Of a DNA stretch of 64,000 bases, positions 17,495-26,530 are shown piece by piece. Made by a program: the position numbers and the translations under genes. Numbering within the stretch: the first letter of the stretch is position 1; every line of letters begins with the position of its first letter. Under the pieces are notes generated by a model. The model was not told where the DNA came from and did no database searches. It saw only the letters and a program-made list of their open reading frames with translations. Source of the DNA: Nocardioides sp. (lineage in GTDB: Bacteria; Actinomycetota; Actinomycetes; Propionibacteriales; Nocardioidaceae); the NCBI RefSeq assembly GCF_029937575.1, contig NZ_JAPYPS010000001.1, positions 70,165 to 134,164 of the forward strand, given 5' to 3'.

Positions 17495-17630
17495 GCCACG
17501 AGGTGCCCCGAGGGTCGACAGCCCGACGGGAGAATCTGGGAAGCCGGTGAGAGTCCGGCACAGGCCCGCTGCGGTGACCCGGACGTCGTCACGACGTCGA
17601 TCCGGGAAGTCCGAAGACCGGCCTCGTGGC
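17495..17630 (+). promoter_or_regulatory. Cobalamin riboswitch 2 (upstream of chlID-cobO-cobB-cobC)
   Basis: Core GGGAAGCCGGTGAGAGTCC then GGCACAGGCCCGCTGCGGTGA and the B12-box portion GGGAAGTCCGAAGACCGGCC. The outer stem is exact: GCCACGAGG (17495-17503) with CCTCGTGGC (17622-17630). It overlaps nothing on its strand but lies divergent from the Nudix-cobL start, so one short region serves both directions. Confidence 0.92.
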
Positions 17631-17665
17631 TCATCCATCCGATGGCGGACGAGCGGGAGCCTCAC

Positions 17666-19711
17666 ATGCCAGCGTCACCGAACCACCCGACCACTTTTCC
17701 CAGCGCGACCCTGCCCTTCTCGGCGGTCGTCGAGGCCGGGGACATGTCCTTGGCCCTGGTGCTGACGACGATCTCGCCCGCCATCGGCGGCGTCCTGGTG
17801 CGCGGCGAGAAGGGCACCGCCAAGTCGACGATCGTGCGCGCGCTGGCGGGCGTCCTGCCACCGATCGAGGTAGCCGCCGGTGACGCGTTCAATCGCCAAC
17901 CCAGCGAGGTCGACGGCGCGGCGGGCGAGGAGCGTGCCGTGCGACTCGTCGAGCTGCCGGTCGGGGCCACGGAGGACCGGGTGCTCGGATCGCTGCACCT
18001 CGAGCGGGCCCTGTCGGCCGGCGAGACGCACTACGAGCCGGGCCTGCTCGCGAAGGCGCACCGCGGGATCCTGTACGTCGACGAGGTCAACCTGCTGCAC
18101 GACCACCTCGTCGACCTGCTGCTCGACGCGGCGGCGATGGGCCGCTCCACGGTCGAGCGCGACGGGGTCTCGGTCTCCCACGCGGCGCGCTTCGTCCTCG
18201 TCGGGACGATGAACCCCGAGGAGGGCGAGCTGCGACCGCAGCTGCTCGACCGGTTCGGGTTGACCGTCGAGGTCGCCGCGCCACGCGACCCCACGCTGCG
18301 GGTCGAGGTCGTCCGACGCCGGATGGCCTTCGACGCCGACCCGGTCGCCTTCAGTGCCGCCTACGCTTCGCAGGAGGCCGAGCTCACCGAGCGGATCCAG
18401 GCCGCGCAGTCGCGGGTCGGTCAGGTCGTGCTCGGTGACGAGATGCTGATGCGGATCGCCCAGCTGTGCGCCGCCTTCGACGTCGACGGAATGCGCGCCG
18501 ACATCGTCACCGCCCGCACCGCCGTGGCCCACGCCGCATGGCACGACCGCACGGAGGTCACCCTCGACGACGTCCGCGCCGCGGCTCGGCTGGCCCTGCC
18601 CCACCGGCGTCGGCGCAACCCCTTCGACGCTCCCGGGCTCGACGAGGACCTCCTGGACGAGGTGCTGGGCGACGACGACCCGGACCCCGATCCCGACGGC
18701 GGCCCGGACGGGCACGGCGACCCGGTCGAGGACCCGTCGGACGCGTCGGGCACCGGGGAGTCCGGCAGCGCCGACGCGAGCCCCGCTCCCCCGCCGCCCG
18801 GCGGGGGGTCGGATGGAGCGCAGCCCGAGCGCGGGACCAGCGGCAACGACGACGACGACCGCACCGTCGCCGCCGCAGGCACGCCGTACCGTGCCCGGCT
18901 GTTCACCGTCGCCGGCACCGGCGCCGGGGAGGCGGGTCGGCGCAGCCGCGCGCTGACGGAGTCCGGGCGCCGGATCGGTGCCGCCCCGGGCAGCGGGGGT
19001 GCGATCCACCTGCTGGAGACGCTCCGCGCCGCCGCGCCGTACCAGCGGTCGCGCGGTCGCACCGAGGGACCGCTGCGGTTCCGCGGCGGCGACCTGCGCG
19101 TCGCGACGCGCGAGGGACAGGAGTCCAACCTGGTGCTGTTCTGCGTGGACGCCTCCGGCTCGATGGCGGCGCGCCGGCGGATGGAACAGGTCAAGACCGC
19201 GATCCTGAGCCTGCTCCTCGACGCCTACCAGCGCCGCGACAAGGTCGGTCTGGTCACCTTCCGCGGCTCCGCTGCCGACCTCGTGCTGCCGCCCACACAC
19301 TCCGTCGACATCGCCGCGCGACGGCTCGACGACCTGCCTGCGGGTGGGCGGACCCCCCTGGCCGAGGGACTGCTGGAGGCGGGGCGGGTGCTCGGCCTCG
19401 AGCGGATCCGCGACCCGCGCAGGCGCCCGCTGCTGGTGGTGGTCACCGACGGCCGCGCCACCAGCGGCCCCGACGCCGTACGGCGTTCGCAGCAGGCGGC
19501 CGGTCTGCTCGCGGCCGCGCACGTGTCCTCGCTCGTCGTCGACTGCGAGGCCGGAGCGATGCGGCTCGGTCTCGCCGCCATGCTCGCCCAGCACCTCGGC
19601 GCGGAGCACGTGCCGGTCGGTCAGGTCAGCGCCGGCGACCTGACCAGCGCGGTCGCCTCGGCCACCGCCGCCACCAGCTCGAGGGCGTCGACGGACGGGC
19701 GGGTGGCCTGA
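17666..19711 (+). CDS. Fused ChlI-ChlD type chelatase subunit (cobaltochelatase partner)
   Basis: 681 residues. The N-terminal AAA+ domain has Walker A GEKGTAKST (about 47-55), Walker B ILYVDEVNLL and the arginine-finger region of ChlI/BchI. Residues about 330-405 form an Asp/Gly/Pro-rich linker, as in ChlD. The C-terminus is a von Willebrand A domain with a MIDAS motif DASGSM (Asp about 495) and TDGRATSG. It should power metal insertion by CobN (encoded at 29396-33007), replacing CobS/CobT of proteobacteria. ATG at 17666 with GGGAG upstream. No chlorophyll genes are present, so cobalt rather than magnesium is inferred. Confidence 0.88.
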   Translation: MPASPNHPTTFPSATLPFSAVVEAGDMSLALVLTTISPAIGGVLVRGEKGTAKSTIVRALAGVLPPIEVAAGDAFNRQPSEVDGAAGEERAVRLVELPVGATEDRVLGSLHLERALSAGETHYEPGLLAKAHRGILYVDEVNLLHDHLVDLLLDAAAMGRSTVERDGVSVSHAARFVLVGTMNPEEGELRPQLLDRFGLTVEVAAPRDPTLRVEVVRRRMAFDADPVAFSAAYASQEAELTERIQAAQSRVGQVVLGDEMLMRIAQLCAAFDVDGMRADIVTARTAVAHAAWHDRTEVTLDDVRAAARLALPHRRRRNPFDAPGLDEDLLDEVLGDDDPDPDPDGGPDGHGDPVEDPSDASGTGESGSADASPAPPPPGGGSDGAQPERGTSGNDDDDRTVAAAGTPYRARLFTVAGTGAGEAGRRSRALTESGRRIGAAPGSGGAIHLLETLRAAAPYQRSRGRTEGPLRFRGGDLRVATREGQESNLVLFCVDASGSMAARRRMEQVKTAILSLLLDAYQRRDKVGLVTFRGSAADLVLPPTHSVDIAARRLDDLPAGGRTPLAEGLLEAGRVLGLERIRDPRRRPLLVVVTDGRATSGPDAVRRSQQAAGLLAAAHVSSLVVDCEAGAMRLGLAAMLAQHLGAEHVPVGQVSAGDLTSAVASATAATSSRASTDGRVA

Positions 19712-20325
19712 TGCCGCAGGGCAAGCCGGACGCGGTGCCGGACGACGGCCTGACGACCGCGCAGCGCCGCAGCCTGCCGCTGCTGATGGTCAACACCGGC
19801 GACGGCAAGGGGAAGTCGACGGCCGCCTTCGGGCTGGCGATCCGCGCGTGGAACCAGGGCTGGGACGTCGGGGTCTTCCAGTTCGTGAAGTCGGCCAAGT
19901 GGCGGATCGGCGAGCAGACGGTGCTCGAGCGGCTCGGCGAGCTGCACCGGAAGTCCGGTGAGGGCGGGCCCGTCGAGTGGCACAAGATGGGCGCGGGCTG
20001 GTCGTGGTCGCGCAAGGCCGGCGAGGAGGCCGACCACGCCCGCGACGCGGCCGAGGGCTGGGCCGAGGTCAAGCGCCGGATCGCCGAGGAGCGCCACGAC
20101 CTCTACGTGCTCGACGAGTTCACCTACCCGATGGAGTGGGGCTGGGTCGACGTCGACGACGTCGTCGCGACCCTGCGGGACCGGCCCGGACGCCAGTACG
20201 TCGTCGTCACCGGTCGTCGCGCGCACCCCGCCCTGGTCGAGGCCGCCGACCTGGTGACCGAGATGACCAAGGTCAAGCACCAGATGGACCGCGGCCAGAA
20301 GGGCCAGCGAGGCATCGAGTGGTGA
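19711..20325 (+). CDS. cobO: Cob(I)yrinic acid a,c-diamide adenosyltransferase
   Basis: 204 residues, BtuR/CobO/CobA type. P-loop GDGKGKSTAAFG near residue 30, FQFVKSAKW, and the VLDEFTYPMEWGWVD segment are diagnostic. It transfers the adenosyl group of ATP to Co(I) of the corrin. The ATG overlaps the chelatase stop (TGATG) and the stop overlaps the cobB GTG (GTGA), so cobalt insertion and adenosylation are translationally coupled. Requires a Co(II) reductase, for which the FhuF-like product three genes downstream is a candidate. Confidence 0.96.
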   Translation: MPQGKPDAVPDDGLTTAQRRSLPLLMVNTGDGKGKSTAAFGLAIRAWNQGWDVGVFQFVKSAKWRIGEQTVLERLGELHRKSGEGGPVEWHKMGAGWSWSRKAGEEADHARDAAEGWAEVKRRIAEERHDLYVLDEFTYPMEWGWVDVDDVVATLRDRPGRQYVVVTGRRAHPALVEAADLVTEMTKVKHQMDRGQKGQRGIEW

Positions 20326-21674
20326 GCGCCCTTGCCCGGCTGGTGATCGCGGCTCCGGCGACCGGCCAGGGCAAGACCACGGTGGCCACGGGGCTGATGG
20401 CAGCGCTCACCCGTCGCGGACTCGAGGTCAGCGGCCACAAGGTCGGTCCCGACTACATCGATCCCGGCTACCACGCACTGGCGTGCGGCCGACCCGGACG
20501 CAACCTCGACCCGCACCTCGTCGGTGAGGAGCGCGTCGTACCCCTGCTCCTGCACGGCGCGGCCGGGGCGCACGTCGCGATCGTCGAGGGCGTGATGGGC
20601 CTGTACGACGGCAGGGTCGGCGGCGCGGGCTTCTCCTCGACCGCCCACGTGGCCGCCCTGACCCGCACGCCCGTGGTCCTCGTGGTCGACATCGCCCGCT
20701 CCTCGCGCTCCATCGGAGCGGTCGTGCACGGCATGGCGACCTGGGACCCGACGGTCGAGGTGGTGGGCGTGATCCTCAACCAGGCCGGGTCAGTGAGACA
20801 TGCCGACGAGGTGCGCTCCTCCATCTCCCTGCCCGTGCTCGGTGCGATCCCCCGTGACGAGCAGATCTCAGCGCCGTCGCGCCACCTCGGGCTGGTGCCG
20901 GCCGCCGAGCGGGGTCTCTCGGCCGCTGCCCTCGACCGGCTCGCCGACCAGGTGAGCACCCACGTCGACCTGGACGCCGTCCTCGCCCTGGCGGCGACGG
21001 CGCCCGACCTCGACGAGCAGGCCTGGGACCCGGCGGCCGAGGTCGCCCCCGTCTCGGGGCGGCCGGTGGTCGCGATGGCCGGCGGGCGCGCGTTCACGTT
21101 CCGCTACACCGAGACCGAGGAGCTGCTGCGTGCGGCCGGGTGCGAGGTCGTGGCCTTCGATCCGCTCAACGACGGGGCTCTGCCCGCCGGCGCCACCGGG
21201 CTCTACCTCGGCGGCGGGTTCCCCGAGGTGCACGCGGCCGCGCTCACCGACAACGAGCCGCTGCGCCGCGAGCTCGCCAGAGCGGTCGGCGACGGCCTAC
21301 CGACCGTGGCGGAGTGCGCCGGCCTGCTCTACCTGTGCGACACCCTCGACGACGCTCCGATGCTCGGCGCGCTGCCGGTCACCGCAGCGGCCGCGATGAG
21401 CGAGGGGCTGACCCTGCGCTACCCCGAGGCCGAGGCGCTCGTCGACTCGGTGATCACCCGCGCCGGCGAACGGGTCACCGGACACGAGTTCCACCGCACC
21501 CGCGTGGCCCCGGAGGCGGGGCCGTCACCCGCCTGGCTCATCGACGGCACCGAGATCGGCTTCGCCTCACCCACCCTGCACGCCTCCTACCTGCACACCC
21601 ACTGGGCCGGCCATCCGCAGCTGGCGCAGCGGTTCGCCGATGCGTGCGCTGATCGCGGTGCGGCCCGTGGTTGA
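20322..21674 (+). CDS. cobB: Hydrogenobyrinic acid a,c-diamide synthase (glutamine amidotransferase)
   Basis: 450 residues. An N-terminal dethiobiotin-synthetase-like ATPase domain (APATGQGKTTVATGL, KVGPDYIDPGYH, VEGVMGLYDG) is followed by a GATase-3 domain with YLGGGFPEVHA, the nucleophile Cys in AECAGLLYL and His in YLHTHW. It amidates the a and c acetates using glutamine and ATP. GTG start inside the cobO stop. In the cobalt-late pathway it acts just before CobN/chelatase, consistent with this operon. Confidence 0.95.
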   Translation: MSALARLVIAAPATGQGKTTVATGLMAALTRRGLEVSGHKVGPDYIDPGYHALACGRPGRNLDPHLVGEERVVPLLLHGAAGAHVAIVEGVMGLYDGRVGGAGFSSTAHVAALTRTPVVLVVDIARSSRSIGAVVHGMATWDPTVEVVGVILNQAGSVRHADEVRSSISLPVLGAIPRDEQISAPSRHLGLVPAAERGLSAAALDRLADQVSTHVDLDAVLALAATAPDLDEQAWDPAAEVAPVSGRPVVAMAGGRAFTFRYTETEELLRAAGCEVVAFDPLNDGALPAGATGLYLGGGFPEVHAAALTDNEPLRRELARAVGDGLPTVAECAGLLYLCDTLDDAPMLGALPVTAAAAMSEGLTLRYPEAEALVDSVITRAGERVTGHEFHRTRVAPEAGPSPAWLIDGTEIGFASPTLHASYLHTHWAGHPQLAQRFADACADRGAARG

Positions 21675-21675
21675 G

Positions 21676-22704
21676 GTGAGTCCGGTGGAGCGCGTGGCCG
21701 ATCCCCTCCTGCACCACGGCGACGTCGAGGTCGGCGACGGCCTGCTCGACCTCGCCGTCAACGTGTACGCCGGTCCACGGCCGCCGTGGCTGGAGACCGC
21801 CCTGCTGGCCGGGCTCGACGCGTCCGGCGCCTACCCGTCGGCAACCCCCGCCGAGGTGGCGATCGCCCGCCACCACCGCCGCGAGCCGGACCAGGTGCTC
21901 GCCACCGCAGGAGCGGCCGAGGCGTTCTCGTTGATCGCTCGTTCGCAGCCCTGGCGACGGCCGGTCGTGGTGCACCCGCAGTTCACCGAGCCGCACGCCG
22001 CGCTGCGCCAGGCGGGGCACGCGGTGCACGAGCTCGTGCTGGAGCACCCGTTCCGCCTCGACCCCGCGCTGGTCCCGGAGGGCAGCGACCTGGTGATGGT
22101 CGGCAACCCGACCAACCCGACCGGCGTCCTGCACCCGGCTGCGGCGATCCGCTCGCTGCTCCGACCAGGACGCACGGTGGTCGTCGACGAGGCCTTCATG
22201 GACGCCGTACCCGAGGAGACCGAGACTCTGGCCGGCGAGGACCTGCCCGGTCTCGTCGTGATCCGCAGTCTCACCAAGCACTGGTCGATCCCCGGCATCC
22301 GGGCGGGCTACGTGCTGGGCGAACCCCCCATCCTGCGGGGCTTGCGCGCGCTCCAGGTCCCGTGGTCGGTCTCGTCGCCGGCGGTGGCCGCGATGCTCGC
22401 CTGCTCCACCGAGGAAGCTCGCGCGGAGTCGCGTCGGCGCGCACTGCAGCTCGCGTCCTGGCGGGCCGAGCTGGAGAGAGGCCTGCGCGGCCTGGGCATC
22501 GAGGTCGTGCCCTCGACCACGTCGTTCGTGCTGGCCCGCGTGGGTGTCGGCGTCCACCGGGCCCTGCGCGAGGCCGGGATCGCCGTACGGCGGGCCGACA
22601 CGTTCCCCGGCCTCGGGCCGCGGTGGGTGCGCATCGCCGTGCGACCTCCCGAGGTCACTGCCCGGCTGGTGTCGGCCCTGGGCGACGTCCTGGCAGGCGC
22701 CTGA
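21676..22704 (+). CDS. cobC: Threonine-phosphate decarboxylase-like aminotransferase CobC
   Basis: About 342 residues, PLP fold type I aminotransferase close to histidinol-phosphate aminotransferase. VMVGNPTNPTG, VVDEAFMDAVP and the Schiff-base lysine in IRSLTKHWSIPGIRAGY are present. CobC/CobD (Salmonella naming) makes (R)-1-amino-2-propanol phosphate for the nucleotide arm. Start is uncertain: GTG at 21676 (two bases after the cobB stop), GTG 21667, or ATG 21640 overlapping cobB. It stops in TGATG with the FhuF-like gene. Confidence 0.88.
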   Translation: MSPVERVADPLLHHGDVEVGDGLLDLAVNVYAGPRPPWLETALLAGLDASGAYPSATPAEVAIARHHRREPDQVLATAGAAEAFSLIARSQPWRRPVVVHPQFTEPHAALRQAGHAVHELVLEHPFRLDPALVPEGSDLVMVGNPTNPTGVLHPAAAIRSLLRPGRTVVVDEAFMDAVPEETETLAGEDLPGLVVIRSLTKHWSIPGIRAGYVLGEPPILRGLRALQVPWSVSSPAVAAMLACSTEEARAESRRRALQLASWRAELERGLRGLGIEVVPSTTSFVLARVGVGVHRALREAGIAVRRADTFPGLGPRWVRIAVRPPEVTARLVSALGDVLAGA

Positions 22705-23348
22705 TGGAGCGCGCCGCGCCCGGTCAGGTGGTCGATGCTCTGACGCGAAGCGCCGTGTGGCCCGTGGACCTCGCGCCCGGTGCCGGGTTCGTGCCCCTGG
22801 CCGACCTGGTGGCGGGCGGTCTGGCCGAGCGCATCTGCACCCGTCTCGGTGAGCCACCCCGACGTGTCGGCGAGTCCGCGGTGGTGATGGGCGTCGCCTC
22901 CCGACTGTGGTCAGTGACGGTCGTCAGCGCCGCCCGCGACGGTGTGCTCGTCGATGTCGAGGCCCTGGTCGGTGACGACGACGAAGGGGCCCTGGTGCTC
23001 GGACTGGCTCAGCCACGGGGGTTCCTGGACCCGACAGTCGAAGAGGTCGACGCTGCGATCCAACGGGTGCTGCAGCCCCTGGTCGAGAGCTTCGACCTCT
23101 CCCCGCACCTCCTGTGGGGCAACGTCGCGGCCAGCCTGCACGCCGTACCGCGCGTGCACGACCTGCCCGCGGCCGAGCCGCTCGTCGCCGACCTGCTCAC
23201 CCGTGCGCCGTACGCCGGGCAGCTCGACGCGTCCCTGGCAGGGCCGGTGGCGGGGCGCGCGCGGCGTCGTACCTGCTGCTTGTTCTACCTCGTGCCGGGC
23301 GCCGGCGTGTGTGGCGACTGCGTCTTCGACGTGGCTCCTCGTCGGTGA
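22704..23348 (+). CDS. FhuF-like (2Fe-2S) reductase candidate in the cobalamin operon
   Basis: 214 residues, soluble. The C-terminus has RRTCCLFYLVPGAGVCGDC, the C-C-x10-C-x2-C cluster motif of the ferric-siderophore reductase FhuF C-terminal domain, so a [2Fe-2S] cluster is likely. The rest is divergent with WGNVAASLHAVP in mid-protein, also FhuF-like. No siderophore genes adjoin; it is the last gene of riboswitch 2's operon, in TGATG overlap with cobC. A function in reducing a corrin-bound cobalt, or in cobalt/iron release, is an inference from position only. Confidence 0.72.
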   Translation: MERAAPGQVVDALTRSAVWPVDLAPGAGFVPLADLVAGGLAERICTRLGEPPRRVGESAVVMGVASRLWSVTVVSAARDGVLVDVEALVGDDDEGALVLGLAQPRGFLDPTVEEVDAAIQRVLQPLVESFDLSPHLLWGNVAASLHAVPRVHDLPAAEPLVADLLTRAPYAGQLDASLAGPVAGRARRRTCCLFYLVPGAGVCGDCVFDVAPRR

Positions 23349-23384
23349 CGGCCCGAGAGGCTGAGACCCCCGTCGCGGCAGACG

Positions 23385-23495
23385 ATCCATGCCCTAGGCT
23401 GCCATCTGCGGGCACGAGGAAGCCGGTGTGATTCCGGCACAGTCGCGCTACTGTGACATCGCCTCCAGGCGGTGAAGTCAGACCCGAAGGTCCGT
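23385..23495 (+). promoter_or_regulatory. Cobalamin riboswitch 3 (upstream of cbtB-cbtA-cobT-cobD)
   Basis: Core GAGGAAGCCGGTGTGATTCC then GGCACAGTCGCGCTACTGTGA, the most canonical of the four, followed by GGTGAAGTCAGACCCGAAGG. It ends about 50 bases before cbtB. A GCCATCTGCGGGC stem precedes the core. Limits approximate. Confidence 0.93.
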
Positions 23496-23543
23496 CATCC
23501 ACCCCATTCACAACAGGGACGCATTCATCCCTGAGGAGGACAC

Positions 23544-23759
23544 ATGTCTCAGTCGACCGCTGCACCCGTCTCCGAGGTCGCGATCCCGACCATCCCGCTG
23601 CGCGAGCTCGCCCCGTGGGCGCTCTTCTTCGGCCTGCTCGGCCTGGTTGTGATCTTCTTCGTCACCACCGACCAGGGCGCGGTCTCGCTCCCGGCGGGCA
23701 CCGCCGTCCACGAGTGGGTCCACGACGGACGCCACCTCCTCGGCTTCCCCTGCCACTGA
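23544..23759 (+). CDS. cbtB: Cobalt transporter small subunit CbtB
   Basis: 71 residues with one membrane helix (APWALFFGLLGLVVIFFV) and a C-terminal His-rich metal site HEWVHDGRHLLGFPCH, the CbtB signature. CbtB with CbtA is thought to import cobalt in B12 producers. The start ATG has an ideal GAGGAGG five bases upstream, unlike most genes in the window, and lies directly behind riboswitch 3. cbtA follows 18 bases later. Confidence 0.93.
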   Translation: MSQSTAAPVSEVAIPTIPLRELAPWALFFGLLGLVVIFFVTTDQGAVSLPAGTAVHEWVHDGRHLLGFPCH

Positions 23760-23777
23760 GTCGCGGGGACACGCGAG

Positions 23778-24590
23778 ATGAACGCACGCGCGTTCCTGGT
23801 CCGCGGGCTGCTCGTCGGACTCCTGGCCGGCATCGCCGCCTTCGCCGTCGCCTACGCGGTCGGTGAGCCTCACGTCGAGCGGGCCATCGCCCTCGAGGAG
23901 GCCGGCGGCGTGGCCGCGACATCCGACGAGGAGACGGCCGACCACCCCCACGAGGCCGGCACCCCGGCCCACAGCCACGGCGGTGGTGGTGACGGGGGCG
24001 CGTCGGTCTCCCGGCCCACCCAGCGGACCTGGGGTCTGGCGACCGGCACCCTCGCCATCGGCGTCGCGCTCGGCGGCCTGGTCGCCCTGGTCGCCGCCGG
24101 GACCCTCGGGCGTCTCGGCCGGCTCACCCCGCGCCAGTCGACGGCCGCCGTCGCCCTGGTCGGCTTCACGGCGTTCGCACTGGTGCCGTTCCTGAAGTAC
24201 CCCGCCACCCCTCCGGCCGTCGGCAGCGGCGACACGATCGGCGAGCGCACCGGCTACTACTTCCTCTTCCTGCTGATCTCGCTCGCCGTGGGGATCGGGG
24301 CCGTCGTCGTGGCGACCCGGCTGTGGCAGCGGCGCGGCGCCTTCGAGGCCGTGGCGATCGCGGCCACCGGCTACGTGGCGGTGATGATCGTCGCCGGCGA
24401 GCTGATGCCGACCGTCAACGAGGTCGGTGACTTCCCGGCCGACGAGCTGTGGTTCTTCCGCCGCGCGTCGCTCTACACCCTGGCGATGATGTGGGCCGTG
24501 ATCGGCGTCGGCCTCACGGCACTCGTCGGGCGGCTCCACGAGCAGGCGGCGAGCGTGGCGGCGCGCCGCGAGCTGGCCGCGAGCCTGTGA
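23778..24590 (+). CDS. cbtA: Cobalt transporter subunit CbtA
   Basis: 270 residues with about six membrane spans, starting MNARAFLVRGLLVGLLAGI. After the first span comes VGEPHVERAIALEEA and a His-rich loop (HPHEAGTPAHSHGG), features of CbtA. It is paired with CbtB under a cobalamin riboswitch, which supports cobalt uptake. Stop overlaps the cobT GTG (GTGA). Confidence 0.92.
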   Translation: MNARAFLVRGLLVGLLAGIAAFAVAYAVGEPHVERAIALEEAGGVAATSDEETADHPHEAGTPAHSHGGGGDGGASVSRPTQRTWGLATGTLAIGVALGGLVALVAAGTLGRLGRLTPRQSTAAVALVGFTAFALVPFLKYPATPPAVGSGDTIGERTGYYFLFLLISLAVGIGAVVVATRLWQRRGAFEAVAIAATGYVAVMIVAGELMPTVNEVGDFPADELWFFRRASLYTLAMMWAVIGVGLTALVGRLHEQAASVAARRELAASL

Positions 24591-25597
24591 GGGCGCCCGA
24601 CGCGGTGACCCGCCGATCGGCGGAGGAACGGCTCGCCGGCCTTGCCGTGCCGCCAGGGTCCCTGGGGCGGCTGGGCGAGCTGGGAGTGTGGCTCGCCTCG
24701 TGCCAGGGCGTCGTCCCACCGACTGCCCCGGCCAACGTCCGACTGGCGATCTTCGCCGGGGACCACGGTGTGGCGGCGTACGGCGTCAGCGCGTTCCCGC
24801 CCGCGATCACCGGTGCGATGGTCGGCACCTTCCGCGCCGGCCGGGCCGGGGTCAGCGCCCTGGCCCGCGCCCACGACGTGGCCGTGCGGGTGATCGACGT
24901 GGCGGTCGACGACGAGACCGTCGGAGACCTGAAGGTACGACGGGGCTCGGGGCCTATCCACCTCGAGGACGCGCTGAGCGCCGCCGAGACCCAGCACGCC
25001 CTCGCGGTCGGCGAGCGGGTCGCGCACGAGGAGATCGCTGCCGGCGCCGACCTGCTCATCAGCGGCGACATGGGCATCGGCAACACCACGGTCGCAGCGG
25101 CGTTGATCGCCGCCGGGCTCGGGCTTCCCGCCGGCGTGGTCGTCGGGCGCGGCACCGGCATCGACGAGTCCGCGCTGGCCGGCAAGACCGCGGTCGTCGA
25201 CCAGGCCCTGCGCCGGGCCGGCGACCGGGTCGCCCACCCGGTCGAGACCCTGACCGCGCTCGGCAGCGCCGACCTCGCCGCCGCGACGTCCTACCTGCTG
25301 ACGGCCGCACGGGCCGGCGTACCGGTGCTGCTCGACGGTCTGATGGCCGTGGCGTGCGCCCTGACGGCCGAGCGGATCGAGCCCGGCGCGGCCGCCTGGT
25401 TCGCAGCAGGGCATCGCTCCACCGAGCCGGCCCAGACGCTGGCGCTGGCCAGGCTCGGCCTCGAGCCGCTGCTCGACCTCGGGCTGCGACTGGGCGAGGG
25501 CTCCGGCGCGGTGGCGGCGGTGCCGCTCGTCCGGGCGTCGGCGGCGTTGCTGAGCGACGTCGCGCTCCTGGCGGAGCTGTTGCCGCCCGATGCCTGA
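24587..25597 (+). CDS. cobT: Nicotinate-nucleotide-dimethylbenzimidazole phosphoribosyltransferase
   Basis: 336 residues, full length. PPGSLGRLGELGVWLA at the N-terminus, IFAGDHGVAAYGVSAFP, LISGDMGIGNTT, GRGTGID and the C-terminal LGEGSGAV, which holds the catalytic Glu, are all CobT hallmarks. It makes alpha-ribazole phosphate, the lower-ligand precursor. The GTG at 24587 overlaps the cbtA stop; it lies in the cobalt uptake operon rather than with other nucleotide-loop genes (cobU, cobS), which are absent from the window. Confidence 0.96.
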   Translation: MRAPDAVTRRSAEERLAGLAVPPGSLGRLGELGVWLASCQGVVPPTAPANVRLAIFAGDHGVAAYGVSAFPPAITGAMVGTFRAGRAGVSALARAHDVAVRVIDVAVDDETVGDLKVRRGSGPIHLEDALSAAETQHALAVGERVAHEEIAAGADLLISGDMGIGNTTVAAALIAAGLGLPAGVVVGRGTGIDESALAGKTAVVDQALRRAGDRVAHPVETLTALGSADLAAATSYLLTAARAGVPVLLDGLMAVACALTAERIEPGAAAWFAAGHRSTEPAQTLALARLGLEPLLDLGLRLGEGSGAVAAVPLVRASAALLSDVALLAELLPPDA

Positions 25598-25612
25598 CGT
25601 CCGGGCGCCTGG

Positions 25613-26530
25613 GTGAGCAGGTCCCTCGGCCTGGCGCTGGGCTTCGCCGCGGACCGACTCGTGGGCGACCCCGCCCGCCTCCACCCGGTGGCCGGCTTCG
25701 GGCGCACCGCCGCCTGGCTCGAGCAGCGGACGTACGCCGACACGCGTCTCGCGGGTGCCGCCCACGTGGCGACGCTGGTCGGCGCGACGGTCCTGCTCGG
25801 TCGGGGCGGGCGCGGCACCGCGGCGACCGCGCTGGCGACCTGGGCGGTGCTCGGGGGCACCTCCCTGGACCGGGAGGCGGCCGCCGTGGAGACGCTGCTC
25901 GGGCGCGGCGACCTCCCCGGCGCGCGGCGCAGGCTGACCCACCTGGTGGGGCGGGTGACCGACGACCTGGACGAGACCGGCGTCGCCCGAGCCACGATCG
26001 AGTCGGTCGCGGAGAACACCTCCGACGCGGTGGTCGCCCCGCTCGTGTGGGGCGCGCTGGCCGGCGTACCGGGACTGGTCGGCTACCGCGCTGCGAACAC
26101 CCTCGACGCGATGATCGGGCACCACACCGAGCGCTACGAGCGGTTCGGTTGGGCGGCCGCTCGCCTCGACGACTTGCTCAACCTCCCGGGGTCGCGGCTC
26201 GCGGCCCTGCTCGTGGTGACGCTCGGTGCGGACCGGCGATCCGCTGTGCGGGCATGGCGACGGGACGCGCGCGCCCACCCCAGCCCCAACGCCGGACCGG
26301 TCGAGGCGTCGTTCGCCGGAGCCCTCGGGCTGCGTCTCGGTGGTGAGACCGTCTACGCCCACCGGGTGGAGCGGCGCCCGGTGCTGGGCGACGGCGACAG
26401 TCCCGTCGCGGCGGACATCCGTCGGGCTCGCGCGCTCGCCGGGCGTGTCCAGGTCGGGGCGGTCGTGGTCGCCGTGGTCAGTGCGCTCGGACCCACGCTC
26501 GGGCGGCGTCGACGGTCTCGACCACGGTGA
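25613..26530 (+). CDS. cobD: Adenosylcobinamide-phosphate synthase (CobD/CbiB)
   Basis: 305 residues, membrane protein with several hydrophobic helices. [37 protein letters not shown] (family form SVAENTSD) and [12 protein letters not shown] are CobD/CbiB signatures. It attaches the aminopropanol arm to adenosylcobyric acid. GTG start 15 bases after cobT. Its last 53 bases overlap the convergent cobK gene, a fairly long antisense overlap joining operons 3 and 4 tail to tail. Confidence 0.94.
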   Translation: MSRSLGLALGFAADRLVGDPARLHPVAGFGRTAAWLEQRTYADTRLAGAAHVATLVGATVLLGRGGRGTAATALATWAVLGGTSLDREAAAVETLLGRGDLPGARRRLTHLVGRVTDDLDETGVARATIESVAENTSDAVVAPLVWGALAGVPGLVGYRAANTLDAMIGHHTERYERFGWAAARLDDLLNLPGSRLAALLVVTLGADRRSAVRAWRRDARAHPSPNAGPVEASFAGALGLRLGGETVYAHRVERRPVLGDGDSPVAADIRRARALAGRVQVGAVVVAVVSALGPTLGRRRRSRPR

